From: Acholeplasmataceae bacterium
Lineage (GTDB): Bacteria; Bacillota_I; Bacilli_A; ML615J-28; CAG-313
Assembly (NCBI GenBank): GCA_012838545.1
Contig: DUPC01000014.1
Location: 1-42,102 of the forward strand
Direction: 5' to 3'
DNA: 42,102 nt
The notes beneath the pieces are model-generated. The model did not search any database and was not told the DNA's origin. It saw nothing but the letters and a program-made list of their open reading frames with translations. Below are positions 7,583 to 15,066 of this stretch, piece after piece. Both the position numbers and the translations under genes were made by a program. The stretch's first letter is position 1, and every line of letters begins with the position of its first letter.

Positions 7583-8275
7583 ATGCCAATCTTTGAAGCG
7601 AAAAACATTGTAAAAATCTATCAAGAGACAAAAAAAGGCACCAAGCAAAATGTTGTTTTACAAAATATATCCTTTTCCATTAAAGAAAAAGAATTTGTTA
7701 TCATTACGGGTCCAAGCGGTTCTGGGAAAACCACCCTTTTGTATTTGCTGAGTAAATTGGAAGTACCAACTAGTGGGGAAGTATATTTTGAAAACAAAAA
7801 CCTAAACACATTCACCAAACAAGACGAACGTGCTTTTCGCCAAGACTTAACCGGATTTGTGTTTCAAAGTTATGAACTGATTCCGACTCTAACAGTGTTT
7901 GACAATGTGGCTTTGCCTTTAATCATTAAAGGTGCCAAGGTAAATCCGGACCATATTTTTAATGTCTTAAAACTGGTGGGAATCGAAAAACAAGCGAGGA
8001 GTTTTCCGGATCAACTTTCAGGCGGCGAAAAACAAAGGGTGGCAATTGCCAGAAGCATAGTCCATGAGCCAAAGGTAGTGTTTGCGGATGAACCCACGGG
8101 TAATCTTGATAAACAAAAAGCAGCTGAAATCATGGAACTGTTTAAAAGAATCAATGTTGAAAACGGCACGACGATTATTCTCGTCACCCATAATCTTTCT
8201 CATTTGTCTTACGGAACCAGGGTAATTGAATTATCAAATGCTCACATTATCAGGGATGAGATTTTGCATGGTTAA
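7583..8275 (+). CDS. ABC transporter ATP-binding protein (MacB/LolD type)
   Basis: 230 residues with all ABC ATPase motifs: Walker A GPSGSGKT (43-50), Q-loop FVFQSYELIP (Gln95), signature LSGGEKQR (145-152), Walker B VVFADE (165-170) followed by PTGNLD, and an H-loop histidine in LVTHN. The sequence after Walker B and the length match the MacB/LolD/FtsE group, which works with FtsX-like permeases such as the one downstream. The start at 7583 is chosen because GGGTGA lies six bases before it; the ATG at 7562 has no ribosome site. It powers the permease encoded next, by ATP hydrolysis on the cytoplasmic side. Confidence 0.92.
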   Translation: MPIFEAKNIVKIYQETKKGTKQNVVLQNISFSIKEKEFVIITGPSGSGKTTLLYLLSKLEVPTSGEVYFENKNLNTFTKQDERAFRQDLTGFVFQSYELIPTLTVFDNVALPLIIKGAKVNPDHIFNVLKLVGIEKQARSFPDQLSGGEKQRVAIARSIVHEPKVVFADEPTGNLDKQKAAEIMELFKRINVENGTTIILVTHNLSHLSYGTRVIELSNAHIIRDEILHG

Positions 8276-10715
8276 GGCAACGTGGCTAAAACAGGCACTT
8301 AGGAAGTTTGTTGTTCGGCCGCTTTCCATGGGCCTCTTTGTTTTTATTGTGCTGTGTGCAAGCGTTCTTTTCTTAGTACTTTTTTCGGCCAATGATACGA
8401 TGTATGAAGCGCTCGTCTATAACAATCAAGAGCGCTATTCCAATACGGATATTGTTATTGAACTCGGGAATAATTACGAACAGCGCTTTTTTTGGCTTCA
8501 ACCAATCAATGCAATGAATAGTCGCTTCGACTATCTGGTGCCGATTCTTAAATACCCTGCGCAAACGGTGGACGGAAAAAATGTCGTGATTCATTTTTCC
8601 CAAATTGACGAGTACCGTAAAATTGCCAGTTTGCCGGATGAGCCAATCAGTTATCAAGAAGTTTATTTTATTGGCGATTATTTTTCAGAAAACCGCTTTA
8701 TCCAGATTCCTGTGGAGGGCGAAACAATTGATTTGGAAATTAAAGGCATAGTATCCCCTAGCCAAATCAACTTAGACACGAAGCAACCGATTATTGTGGC
8801 GGATATCAACTTGTCCAAAAAAATCTTAGGGATAAACATCGACAATTTGTACAATGAGGTGTATATAAAATTAAAAAGCGGGGTTGATAAAGAGACTGCA
8901 ATTTCCGACATTCAAGCTTTATTCCCTAGGCAAGTGGTAAGGGATACCGAAAATTTGGAGGTTATCAACCAAACCGCGCAACATTTTTCGGTAAGCATTC
9001 GCTTAATCGCATCCTTAACCATCATTCCTTTGACGTTGGTTATGTTGCTTCTTTCGCGGGTTAATTTCAAAAAGAACGAACAGGAAATGTTGATTTTGCG
9101 TTTGCTGGGTTCAACCACGGTGCAGAGTTTTGTATTCTTTTTTCTGGAATACCTTGTATCGCTTTTAATCGGATTTGTTTTGGCCGTTCCTCTTTGGATT
9201 GGGATTTCCAAACTGATGGTTGGTTTTTTAAGCAACGCTTATATTTTCTTAATGGCAAATCCGCTTCGCCATTTGGTTTTCAGTTTTCTAGTGCTTTTTC
9301 TGTATTTGCTCGGCCTTTTTTTGCTTTCTTTCCTTCGTTTATTAAAGGTCAGTTACCAAACCGCACGAAAGAACTTATCCTTAAAATACGAAAAAAAGCT
9401 TTCAACGAAGCAATTCTTTATTCTGCTTGTGGTTAGTGCTGTTTTGGGAATTGTTTGGCTTTTGCTGAAAGTAATCATTTTTCCCCAAATGTCCATCACC
9501 TTAAACAATCATTTGTTAAAAGGTGTAATGGGTCTGTTAATCGGTATAAGTTTATGTGCGATTATTTTAAAAATATTAAGCGTTACGGTATATCGGTTAT
9601 TGCCCCAATACAAGCGATTTACGGTCATTGAAGGACGGGATTTGGCATTTCACAAACTCAAGTATTGGTTCATGGTAATGACGCTTTTTGCCATCATTAC
9701 GATTTCTTATGCCTTTTTTACCTCTGGGGCGCTTAATAGCCGTGCCCAAAATGTCGGAAACAGCTTTGGTTATAACATAACCCTAAACAATATCACCATT
9801 AACCATAACCAATATGACGAGCTTCTAAAAAGTTTTCCGGAAGTAAAGTGGTATGAAAAAGGATTTACCTATTTTAAAGTGTCAATCCCAGAACACGATT
9901 TAACCATTCCTATGGTTCTTTCGGTTGAGGCAACCAACTTAAACCGTTTTTTGGGTTTTGAGATTGCCGAAGAAACGCTTGATTTAATGAAAGACCAAAC
10001 CAGCCTTGCCATCATGTTGAGCCAAAAGTACCAAACGGTATACGGTTTGAAGATTGGTGATTTAATTGCTTTACAACTCAATCAAAACTTACACCCTAGC
10101 GAATATGTCGTGGCGGGATTTATTCCGGAAGAAATGGATATCTATGCGATTACCAACCTTTATCTCAATCAACATGCAGTTTCAACCCATGCGTTTAATT
10201 CGCTTTTTCTTAAAGGTTTTGACCCCAATTATTTGGTTAGGGCGCTTTCGATGAAACTATCAAAAGAAGGCGTAAGCGTGGCGCTTAAAAGCACAATCTT
10301 TTCTTCACTGACCGAATGGGTTTCCAATAACCAAAAATTTATCAAACTGTTTATTCTAATCGTCAGCAGCTGCTTATTGCTGATGTTGATTAGTATCTAC
10401 GGTTTTATTTATTTGGACAAAAAATCCTATTACAGCTTGTTAAATGTCTTGGGAGATGTTCCGTCTTACTGGGAAGTGGTCAAAAAAGGGTTTCTCGTTA
10501 ACCTGCTCATATGGATTATGTCTTGGGTTGCTTTAGGAATCATGGATGACAGTATCCTTGCCTTGACGCGCTATGCCAAAACCGAGTTTGGCATTCAAGG
10601 GATTGCCAACAATTTGTGGCAAGTATACTTAGCCGTTAGTTTGATAATCTTTGCCCTAGACAGTTGGGAACACTTAATGAAAAGAACTAATCGCAAATTA
10701 GTAGGTGGTATTTAA
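8268..10715 (+). CDS. FtsX-like ABC transporter permease
   Basis: About 815 residues. An N-terminal helix (roughly 15-38) is followed by a large outer domain, then three helices in the FtsX pattern (about 245-375) with the typical loop RLLGSTTVQSFVFFFLEYL. Two further helices follow, then a second outer domain and a final helix set near 690-800. This is the two-FtsX-domain layout of MacB/YxdM/BceB-like permeases, which act on lipoproteins, peptides or antimicrobials by mechanotransmission. The substrate is unknown. The ATG at 8268 overlaps the ATPase stop by eight bases (ATGGTTAA), so the two are translationally coupled. Upstream in-frame starts at 8226 (TTG), 8238 and 8256 are possible but poorer. 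No two-component genes flank it. Confidence 0.87.
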   Translation: MVKATWLKQALRKFVVRPLSMGLFVFIVLCASVLFLVLFSANDTMYEALVYNNQERYSNTDIVIELGNNYEQRFFWLQPINAMNSRFDYLVPILKYPAQTVDGKNVVIHFSQIDEYRKIASLPDEPISYQEVYFIGDYFSENRFIQIPVEGETIDLEIKGIVSPSQINLDTKQPIIVADINLSKKILGINIDNLYNEVYIKLKSGVDKETAISDIQALFPRQVVRDTENLEVINQTAQHFSVSIRLIASLTIIPLTLVMLLLSRVNFKKNEQEMLILRLLGSTTVQSFVFFFLEYLVSLLIGFVLAVPLWIGISKLMVGFLSNAYIFLMANPLRHLVFSFLVLFLYLLGLFLLSFLRLLKVSYQTARKNLSLKYEKKLSTKQFFILLVVSAVLGIVWLLLKVIIFPQMSITLNNHLLKGVMGLLIGISLCAIILKILSVTVYRLLPQYKRFTVIEGRDLAFHKLKYWFMVMTLFAIITISYAFFTSGALNSRAQNVGNSFGYNITLNNITINHNQYDELLKSFPEVKWYEKGFTYFKVSIPEHDLTIPMVLSVEATNLNRFLGFEIAEETLDLMKDQTSLAIMLSQKYQTVYGLKIGDLIALQLNQNLHPSEYVVAGFIPEEMDIYAITNLYLNQHAVSTHAFNSLFLKGFDPNYLVRALSMKLSKEGVSVALKSTIFSSLTEWVSNNQKFIKLFILIVSSCLLLMLISIYGFIYLDKKSYYSLLNVLGDVPSYWEVVKKGFLVNLLIWIMSWVALGIMDDSILALTRYAKTEFGIQGIANNLWQVYLAVSLIIFALDSWEHLMKRTNRKLVGGI

Positions 10716-10755
10716 TCTTTTAAATGCATTTTTTGGCGACAAAAATAATTTATTA

Positions 10756-10764
10756 TGCTATACT
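10756..10764 (+). promoter_or_regulatory. Extended -10 promoter of the 10851 lipoprotein gene
   Basis: TGCTATACT fits TGnTATAAT with one change. A TTGGCG at 10733-10738 is too far (20 bases) to be a good -35 box. Confidence 0.5.
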
Positions 10765-10796
10765 TACAATTAGAATATTGATTTTGTTATGAATAG

Positions 10797-10816
10797 ACCT
10801 TGTGTCCAAGGTTTTT
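10797..10816 (+). terminator. Small hairpin with T tail, before the lipoprotein gene
   Basis: ACCTTG (10797-10802) pairs with CAAGGT (10807-10812), ending in five T. It could end the permease operon or, since a promoter candidate lies upstream, act as an attenuator in the lipoprotein leader. Confidence 0.55.
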
Positions 10817-10818
10817 AT

Positions 10819-10834
10819 AAAAAAAAAAAAAAAA
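10819..10834 (+). repeat. Homopolymer run of about 16 A
   Basis: An uninterrupted run of about 16 A lies between the promoter and the ribosome site (AAGGAGG, 10836-10842) of the large lipoprotein gene. Such runs are prone to slippage, and in several bacteria they vary surface-protein expression. Here the effect is inferred. Confidence 0.6.
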
Positions 10835-10850
10835 TAAGGAGGAAAAAAAA

Positions 10851-13800
10851 TTGAAAAGAAACTTTTTAAAATTTTGGGGATTGCTTTTTGTATTTACGGT
10901 CAGTTTGTTCGTTTTGACATCATGCACCAAAGGTTTGCCTGCACCGACAAATGTTCATATCAATGAGCACGGTGTGTTGGTATGGGATAGCGTGGAAAAT
11001 GCCAAAGGCTACAAAGTATTAATCAATGATACCGAATACGATACCACAACGCCGAGTTATGATTTAATTAAGTTGAACTTGCCGGTGGGAATCCATACCA
11101 TTAAAGTTAAAGCTATCAGCAACTCAAAAGATTTCCAAAATTCCAAATATTCGGAATCCGTTTCCTACGAAATTACCGTAGACGGTCCAAAGAAACTTTC
11201 TGCTCCAACCAATGTGCGGATTGAAGGCGATAATATTGTTTGGAGTGCGGTTTCCGGTGCCACTTCCTACCAAATCGTGGTTGATGACATTGTCAAGACC
11301 ACCACTTCAACCAGTTTTGCCCTCTTGCAATTAGGCGATTTGGAAGGGGTTTTGCAAATTAAGGTCAAAGCACTTGGCTCAGGTTATTTGGCGTCCGACT
11401 TATCCGCTTCCGTTAAGTACGTTATTTCGCTAAGTACGGAAACTTTCAAAAACAAAATCAAGTTGCATCTCATGCAAAAATACGATTATTCGGAAGCAGA
11501 GGCAGTTCAATTTGCTAACGACTTTGTTGATGAGATTGTTTTAAAAATTAATGAATATGCCGGACTTGAGAATGCGGTTTATTTGGAACTGTTCCAAACT
11601 TTCTTCGATCATTTTTATGATGGATCTAATCTGATGACTTTCCTTGACTCCGTCGTTTACAGCGATTTGGACAATCTTGATTTGGCAAAATTGTTGCGCG
11701 GAGCAATAATCTATTTCTTGACAGATGAAGAAAATACGCCAAATGAGAAAGAATTAGAAGATTATAAAAAGCAATACGAAATGATGATTTCCGAGTTGGA
11801 AACCAAGATTGAGGAAATTCAAACCGAATACAACGCGCTTTTAGCCGAAGTGGAAGGAACGGAAATTTATGCCCTTTACACCCAACGCAATGCTTTAAGC
11901 GAGGAAATTTTGCCAATCGAAAGATACTTATTCACCGATTACTATTATGATAATCTTTTTGATAGTTTGAGCTACCACACTTACTATTCGGCACTAGAAT
12001 CATACAGAGCAGCTATTGAATGGAATATTGTTGATGAACAGGAAATGTTGGAAAACGAATATCCATGGCTACTTGATTTAACCTCAAAAATGCAAACTTT
12101 TATCGAAAAATATAATTTGCGCGCCGAACTTGATTCCTTATTCGATTCTTATCCATACGAAGAGTTGAACAAAATATACAATCTTCATGAAAGGGAATAC
12201 GAAATCGGGCTAATTCTTGATTACCAAAAGGAAATCGAATATTATCAAGAACAAATAGTCAAACTTGAAGAAAGATACGAAGAAAACCAACTCTATTATC
12301 AACTTATGTTGGAACTTGGGGATTACTTAAAAGAAAACGAAACCGCGGTTTTGGAAGCATTAATGGTTCCGATAAAATTGGTAAGAAACGGTTTAAGCAA
12401 TAACATGGAAGAATTATATGCCTTGATTTCCAATCCGAACATTACGCCATATGAAATTTTTGAACTCAAGAATGCTTTTGTGGAATCGATTTTCAGTTTT
12501 GACGTAATGCCGACCCAAGAAGAATTTGATACTTTCTTAGGTGTTGTTGAAGATCTCGGCATCCTCGCCCTCGACTTTAGAACAGAAAATTTCGAAACGC
12601 TTTCAGACGAATATGAAATCTTGTTGAGTTCATTGGTAAACGGATTTGAGTATGTCAGTGCCATTTACGTACCGATGATAAATGTTTATAAAGAAGTATT
12701 ACTTACCTCCACATCCGAAGACATTGAAGCTTTAATGATGGTGGTAAGCGAAGAAGAATTGTTGCAAATCTTTACCGAAATAGCCCAAAGAATTCAAAAT
12801 AATCCGGTGATTGCGGAAAACAGCGCAATAATCGAAGATGCCTTTATCGATTTAATCTTCAACAAAGGTTTTGACGTTATTCCGTTTATTTTTGCTTATG
12901 CATCAGGCACCGATTTCGATTTAGTCTTCGACATTTGGGATATTCTAACGCTTGATCAAAACATTACCCTTGGCGCTTTTGAAGAAATATCCATCATTTC
13001 CGATATGACGGCTTTCTCCTTTGTGTTCTTTAGAAATGCCGGAATCAATAAGTCGCCATTTGACATTATATCCATGGTTGATTGGTCGGCATTTATGAAT
13101 TTGACCAAGGAAGATTTCGCCAATACTTTGGAATTAACAAAGAGAATTGTAAAAGTTCTTTACTTCTATAACCAAGAATTGGAACCCGACAAATACTTGT
13201 TAACCGAAGAGCAATTCGATGAAGCATTTGATATGGATTTAATTGGCACAATTATTGCTCAATTGGGCGATATTGCCGGACAACTCGGAACAATGCTTAA
13301 TGATTTATACAATGAAGGACTATTCGAACAATATACATTTGAAAACGTCATTTTGATTGCTTCGGAGCTTAGCGAATTCTACGAAACAAATGATGCGAAA
13401 ATAGACACATTATTAGATAACTTAAAAACCTTGTTAGTGGATAATCCGTTGTATAAGGAATTCTACGTCGAAGTAACCGCTGAAGAAATTGATGAATTTG
13501 AACGAGATATGCGCAATGCCTTTGAAATTGCCAAATTAGTTAGCGAAATGGATCCGGAAGGAATTTCGGAACACGACCTCGAAACCATTCTCGATTTTGT
13601 CGATTCCCAATTTCCAATTGAAGTGATCTACGAAGAAAACCTAATAAGCAACAATGAAGTAAATTTAGACATCTATCGTTATTATGTGCAAGACGCTTTT
13701 TATGAACTTGTTTACCAAGGAAAATTGTACTCCCATGTACCAGGCGACGGCTTTTTTACCGTTGAGGATATGGTAGACTTACTTGAAAATTCACTTCCGG

Positions 13801-13940
13801 TATACGATTCCGAAAGTGATATGGACACTTTCACCATTATTTTTCCAGTGCAAGACGGTTGTTATGTCAAAGTTTACGCATCAGGGGATCGCGATTATAT
13901 CTATTACAGCAATACCGAAATCGTTTTGATACTCCAATAA
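10851..13940 (+). CDS. Large acidic lipoprotein with two fibronectin-III-like domains
   Basis: 1029 residues, starting at TTG eight bases after AAGGAGG. Residues 1-25 are a lipoprotein signal peptide ending in lipobox LTSC (Cys25). Two beta domains follow (about 28-108 and 112-193) with the pattern LPAPTNVHI..GVLVWDSVENAKGYKVLI and LSAPTNVRI..NIVWSAVSGATSYQIVV, typical of fibronectin type III modules. From about 195 on the protein is almost all helix and rich in Glu/Asp; 300-340 is a coiled coil (LEDYKKQYEMMISELETK and on). It should extend from the outer face of the membrane. The modules suggest binding to polymers or proteins; the long helical part is not recognised. Single-gene unit. No catalytic motif seen. 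Confidence 0.8.
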   Translation: MKRNFLKFWGLLFVFTVSLFVLTSCTKGLPAPTNVHINEHGVLVWDSVENAKGYKVLINDTEYDTTTPSYDLIKLNLPVGIHTIKVKAISNSKDFQNSKYSESVSYEITVDGPKKLSAPTNVRIEGDNIVWSAVSGATSYQIVVDDIVKTTTSTSFALLQLGDLEGVLQIKVKALGSGYLASDLSASVKYVISLSTETFKNKIKLHLMQKYDYSEAEAVQFANDFVDEIVLKINEYAGLENAVYLELFQTFFDHFYDGSNLMTFLDSVVYSDLDNLDLAKLLRGAIIYFLTDEENTPNEKELEDYKKQYEMMISELETKIEEIQTEYNALLAEVEGTEIYALYTQRNALSEEILPIERYLFTDYYYDNLFDSLSYHTYYSALESYRAAIEWNIVDEQEMLENEYPWLLDLTSKMQTFIEKYNLRAELDSLFDSYPYEELNKIYNLHEREYEIGLILDYQKEIEYYQEQIVKLEERYEENQLYYQLMLELGDYLKENETAVLEALMVPIKLVRNGLSNNMEELYALISNPNITPYEIFELKNAFVESIFSFDVMPTQEEFDTFLGVVEDLGILALDFRTENFETLSDEYEILLSSLVNGFEYVSAIYVPMINVYKEVLLTSTSEDIEALMMVVSEEELLQIFTEIAQRIQNNPVIAENSAIIEDAFIDLIFNKGFDVIPFIFAYASGTDFDLVFDIWDILTLDQNITLGAFEEISIISDMTAFSFVFFRNAGINKSPFDIISMVDWSAFMNLTKEDFANTLELTKRIVKVLYFYNQELEPDKYLLTEEQFDEAFDMDLIGTIIAQLGDIAGQLGTMLNDLYNEGLFEQYTFENVILIASELSEFYETNDAKIDTLLDNLKTLLVDNPLYKEFYVEVTAEEIDEFERDMRNAFEIAKLVSEMDPEGISEHDLETILDFVDSQFPIEVIYEENLISNNEVNLDIYRYYVQDAFYELVYQGKLYSHVPGDGFFTVEDMVDLLENSLPVYDSESDMDTFTIIFPVQDGCYVKVYASGDRDYIYYSNTEIVLILQ

Positions 13941-13960
13941 ATTCAGAATAGAATCAATTT

Positions 13961-13995
13961 ATAACCCCACAAACCCGTGGGGTTATTTTTATTTT
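13961..13995 (+). terminator. Terminator after the large lipoprotein gene
   Basis: ATAACCCCAC (13961-13970) pairs with GTGGGGTTAT (13977-13986), followed by TTTTATTTTT. Confidence 0.9.
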
Positions 13996-14022
13996 TAAAA
14001 AATTTAAAATTATTTTAAAAAT

Positions 14023-14049
14023 TTAGCACTCAACGCTTGACAGTGCTAA
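14023..14049. promoter_or_regulatory. CIRCE element (HrcA operator)
   Basis: TTAGCACTC, nine bases, then CAGTGCTAA. The CIRCE consensus is TTAGCACTC-N9-GAGTGCTAA, so 17 of 18 positions match and the spacing is exact. It overlaps the -35 box of the small heat-shock operon, where bound HrcA would block RNA polymerase at normal temperature. Confidence 0.93.
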
Positions 14050-14065
14050 CAAAATATGCTATAAT
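14037..14065 (+). promoter_or_regulatory. Promoter of the small heat-shock operon
   Basis: TTGACA (14037-14042), a 17-base spacer and TATAAT (14060-14065): a perfect vegetative promoter. Its -35 box is inside the CIRCE element, so it should be strong when HrcA is released. Confidence 0.9.
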
Positions 14066-14098
14066 ACTAGTGAAAATGGAAAAAGGAGGTAATAATAA

Positions 14099-14482
14099 AT
14101 GAGATTTGAATCCACTTTCGACTTATTAAACAAATTTTTTGATGGCTGCTGCATAGAAAAAGATGTGGCAAAAACCGACATCTATGAAGATGATCAAGCA
14201 TTTTACATTGACATCGAGGTTCCGGGTGTAAAAAAGGAAGCCGTAAATGTCAAATTAGATAACGGACATCTTGTCATAGATGTCAAGGCCGACAACGAAG
14301 AAGCAGAAAATGAATACCGCTATTATGAAAAAGGCCGTGTTAACTTGATCTTTACCAGGAAGTACAAACTTCCAAACGGTATCGATGAAGGCAATATTAA
14401 GGTGAAATTGGAAGATGGTGTTCTTGCAATCAGTATTTCAAAACCGGAAAAAATGTTGCCAAAAACTATTTTGATTGAATAA
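14099..14482 (+). CDS. Small heat-shock protein, Hsp20 family (first copy)
   Basis: 127 residues. A short N-terminal arm (1-22) precedes an alpha-crystallin domain (about 24-115) that opens KTDIYEDDQAFYIDIEVPG and contains KLEDGVLAISISKP, the family's A-x-x-x-n-GvL signature. The short C-terminal tail PKTILIE carries the I-x-I motif that docks oligomers. The protein is an ATP-independent holdase that binds unfolding proteins in the cytoplasm. The cysteine pair GCCIE (residues 17-18) in the arm is unusual for this family. It is the first gene after the CIRCE-controlled promoter and has a strong AAAGGAGG ribosome site. Confidence 0.93.
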   Translation: MRFESTFDLLNKFFDGCCIEKDVAKTDIYEDDQAFYIDIEVPGVKKEAVNVKLDNGHLVIDVKADNEEAENEYRYYEKGRVNLIFTRKYKLPNGIDEGNIKVKLEDGVLAISISKPEKMLPKTILIE

Positions 14483-14529
14483 AACAATAATTTTATCGAT
14501 ATAATAAAAAGAAAAGGAGGAATGCATAA

Positions 14530-14922
14530 ATGAGATATTTAACAAGACGCAATTTGTGGGATGATGTCTTTGACAGTTTCTTCTTTGGTGCTGATTCCAG
14601 AACGGATATTTATGAAGATGAAAAAGGGATTACTTTCGAAATTGAAGTTCCCGGCTTTAAGAAAGAAGATATAAACGTTGAACTTCGCGACCATATCTTA
14701 ACGGTGAATGCGGTTAAGAAAGAAGAAAGCGAACAAAAGAACGATGCCTACCATTATTATGTTAAAGGCAGAAAGAATGTCGAAATCAGACGCAGCTATC
14801 GTTTAAAGAACGATGTTACCGAAGAAGATATCAAAGTCAAATTGGAAGACGGTGTTCTTAAAATCAACGTTTTGAAAAACAACCGAGAAATCCCAGCACC
14901 AAAACAAATCTTAATCGAATAA
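14530..14922 (+). CDS. Small heat-shock protein, Hsp20 family (second copy)
   Basis: 130 residues, a tandem paralogue of the preceding gene with the same layout: a short arm (MRYLTRRNLWDDVFDSFFFG), crystallin domain (about 24-115, RTDIYEDEKGITFEIEVPG and KLEDGVLKINV) and a C-terminal QILIE tail. Its arm differs and lacks the Cys-Cys pair. The 47-base gap holds AAAAGGAGG and a TATAAT (14500-14505) that could add a weak internal promoter. It is probably co-transcribed from the CIRCE promoter and could form mixed oligomers with the first copy. Confidence 0.93.
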   Translation: MRYLTRRNLWDDVFDSFFFGADSRTDIYEDEKGITFEIEVPGFKKEDINVELRDHILTVNAVKKEESEQKNDAYHYYVKGRKNVEIRRSYRLKNDVTEEDIKVKLEDGVLKINVLKNNREIPAPKQILIE

Positions 14923-14944
14923 TTACATCGATTGTTGATTAAAG

Positions 14945-14988
14945 GAAGCAGCATAAATGCCTAAAGCGTTTATGACTGCTTCTTTTTT
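14945..14988 (+). terminator. Terminator after the Hsp20 pair
   Basis: GAAGCAG (14945-14951) pairs with CTGCTTC (14976-14982), extended by CATAAA with TTTATG, then T6. Confidence 0.9.
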
Positions 14989-15003
14989 GTTAAATTATAA
15001 GAA

Positions 15004-15057
15004 TTGTCCCAAAACCGAAGAATGTATGATACAATTATGTTAGAATTTTTTCTTCGG
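15004..15057 (+). promoter_or_regulatory. Promoter and inverted repeat before the alpha-glucosidase gene
   Basis: TGATACAAT (15027-15035) is an extended -10 candidate, with TTGTCC at 15004-15009 further up. An exact 8-base inverted repeat, CCGAAGAA (15015-15022) and TTCTTCGG (15050-15057), surrounds it. The right arm ends in CGG, the first bases of the ribosome site (CGGAGG), so the repeat may be an operator or affect translation. Confidence 0.5.
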
Positions 15058-15066
15058 AGGACGAGT

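Noticed and set aside
9194-9436. Open frame inside the FtsX-like permease
   Set aside because: Phe-rich shadow of the membrane-helix codons in another frame, with no start signal.
12323-12664. Leftward open frame of 113 codons inside the large lipoprotein gene
   Set aside because: Antisense shadow of Glu- and Leu-rich helical codons; no ribosome site or promoter.
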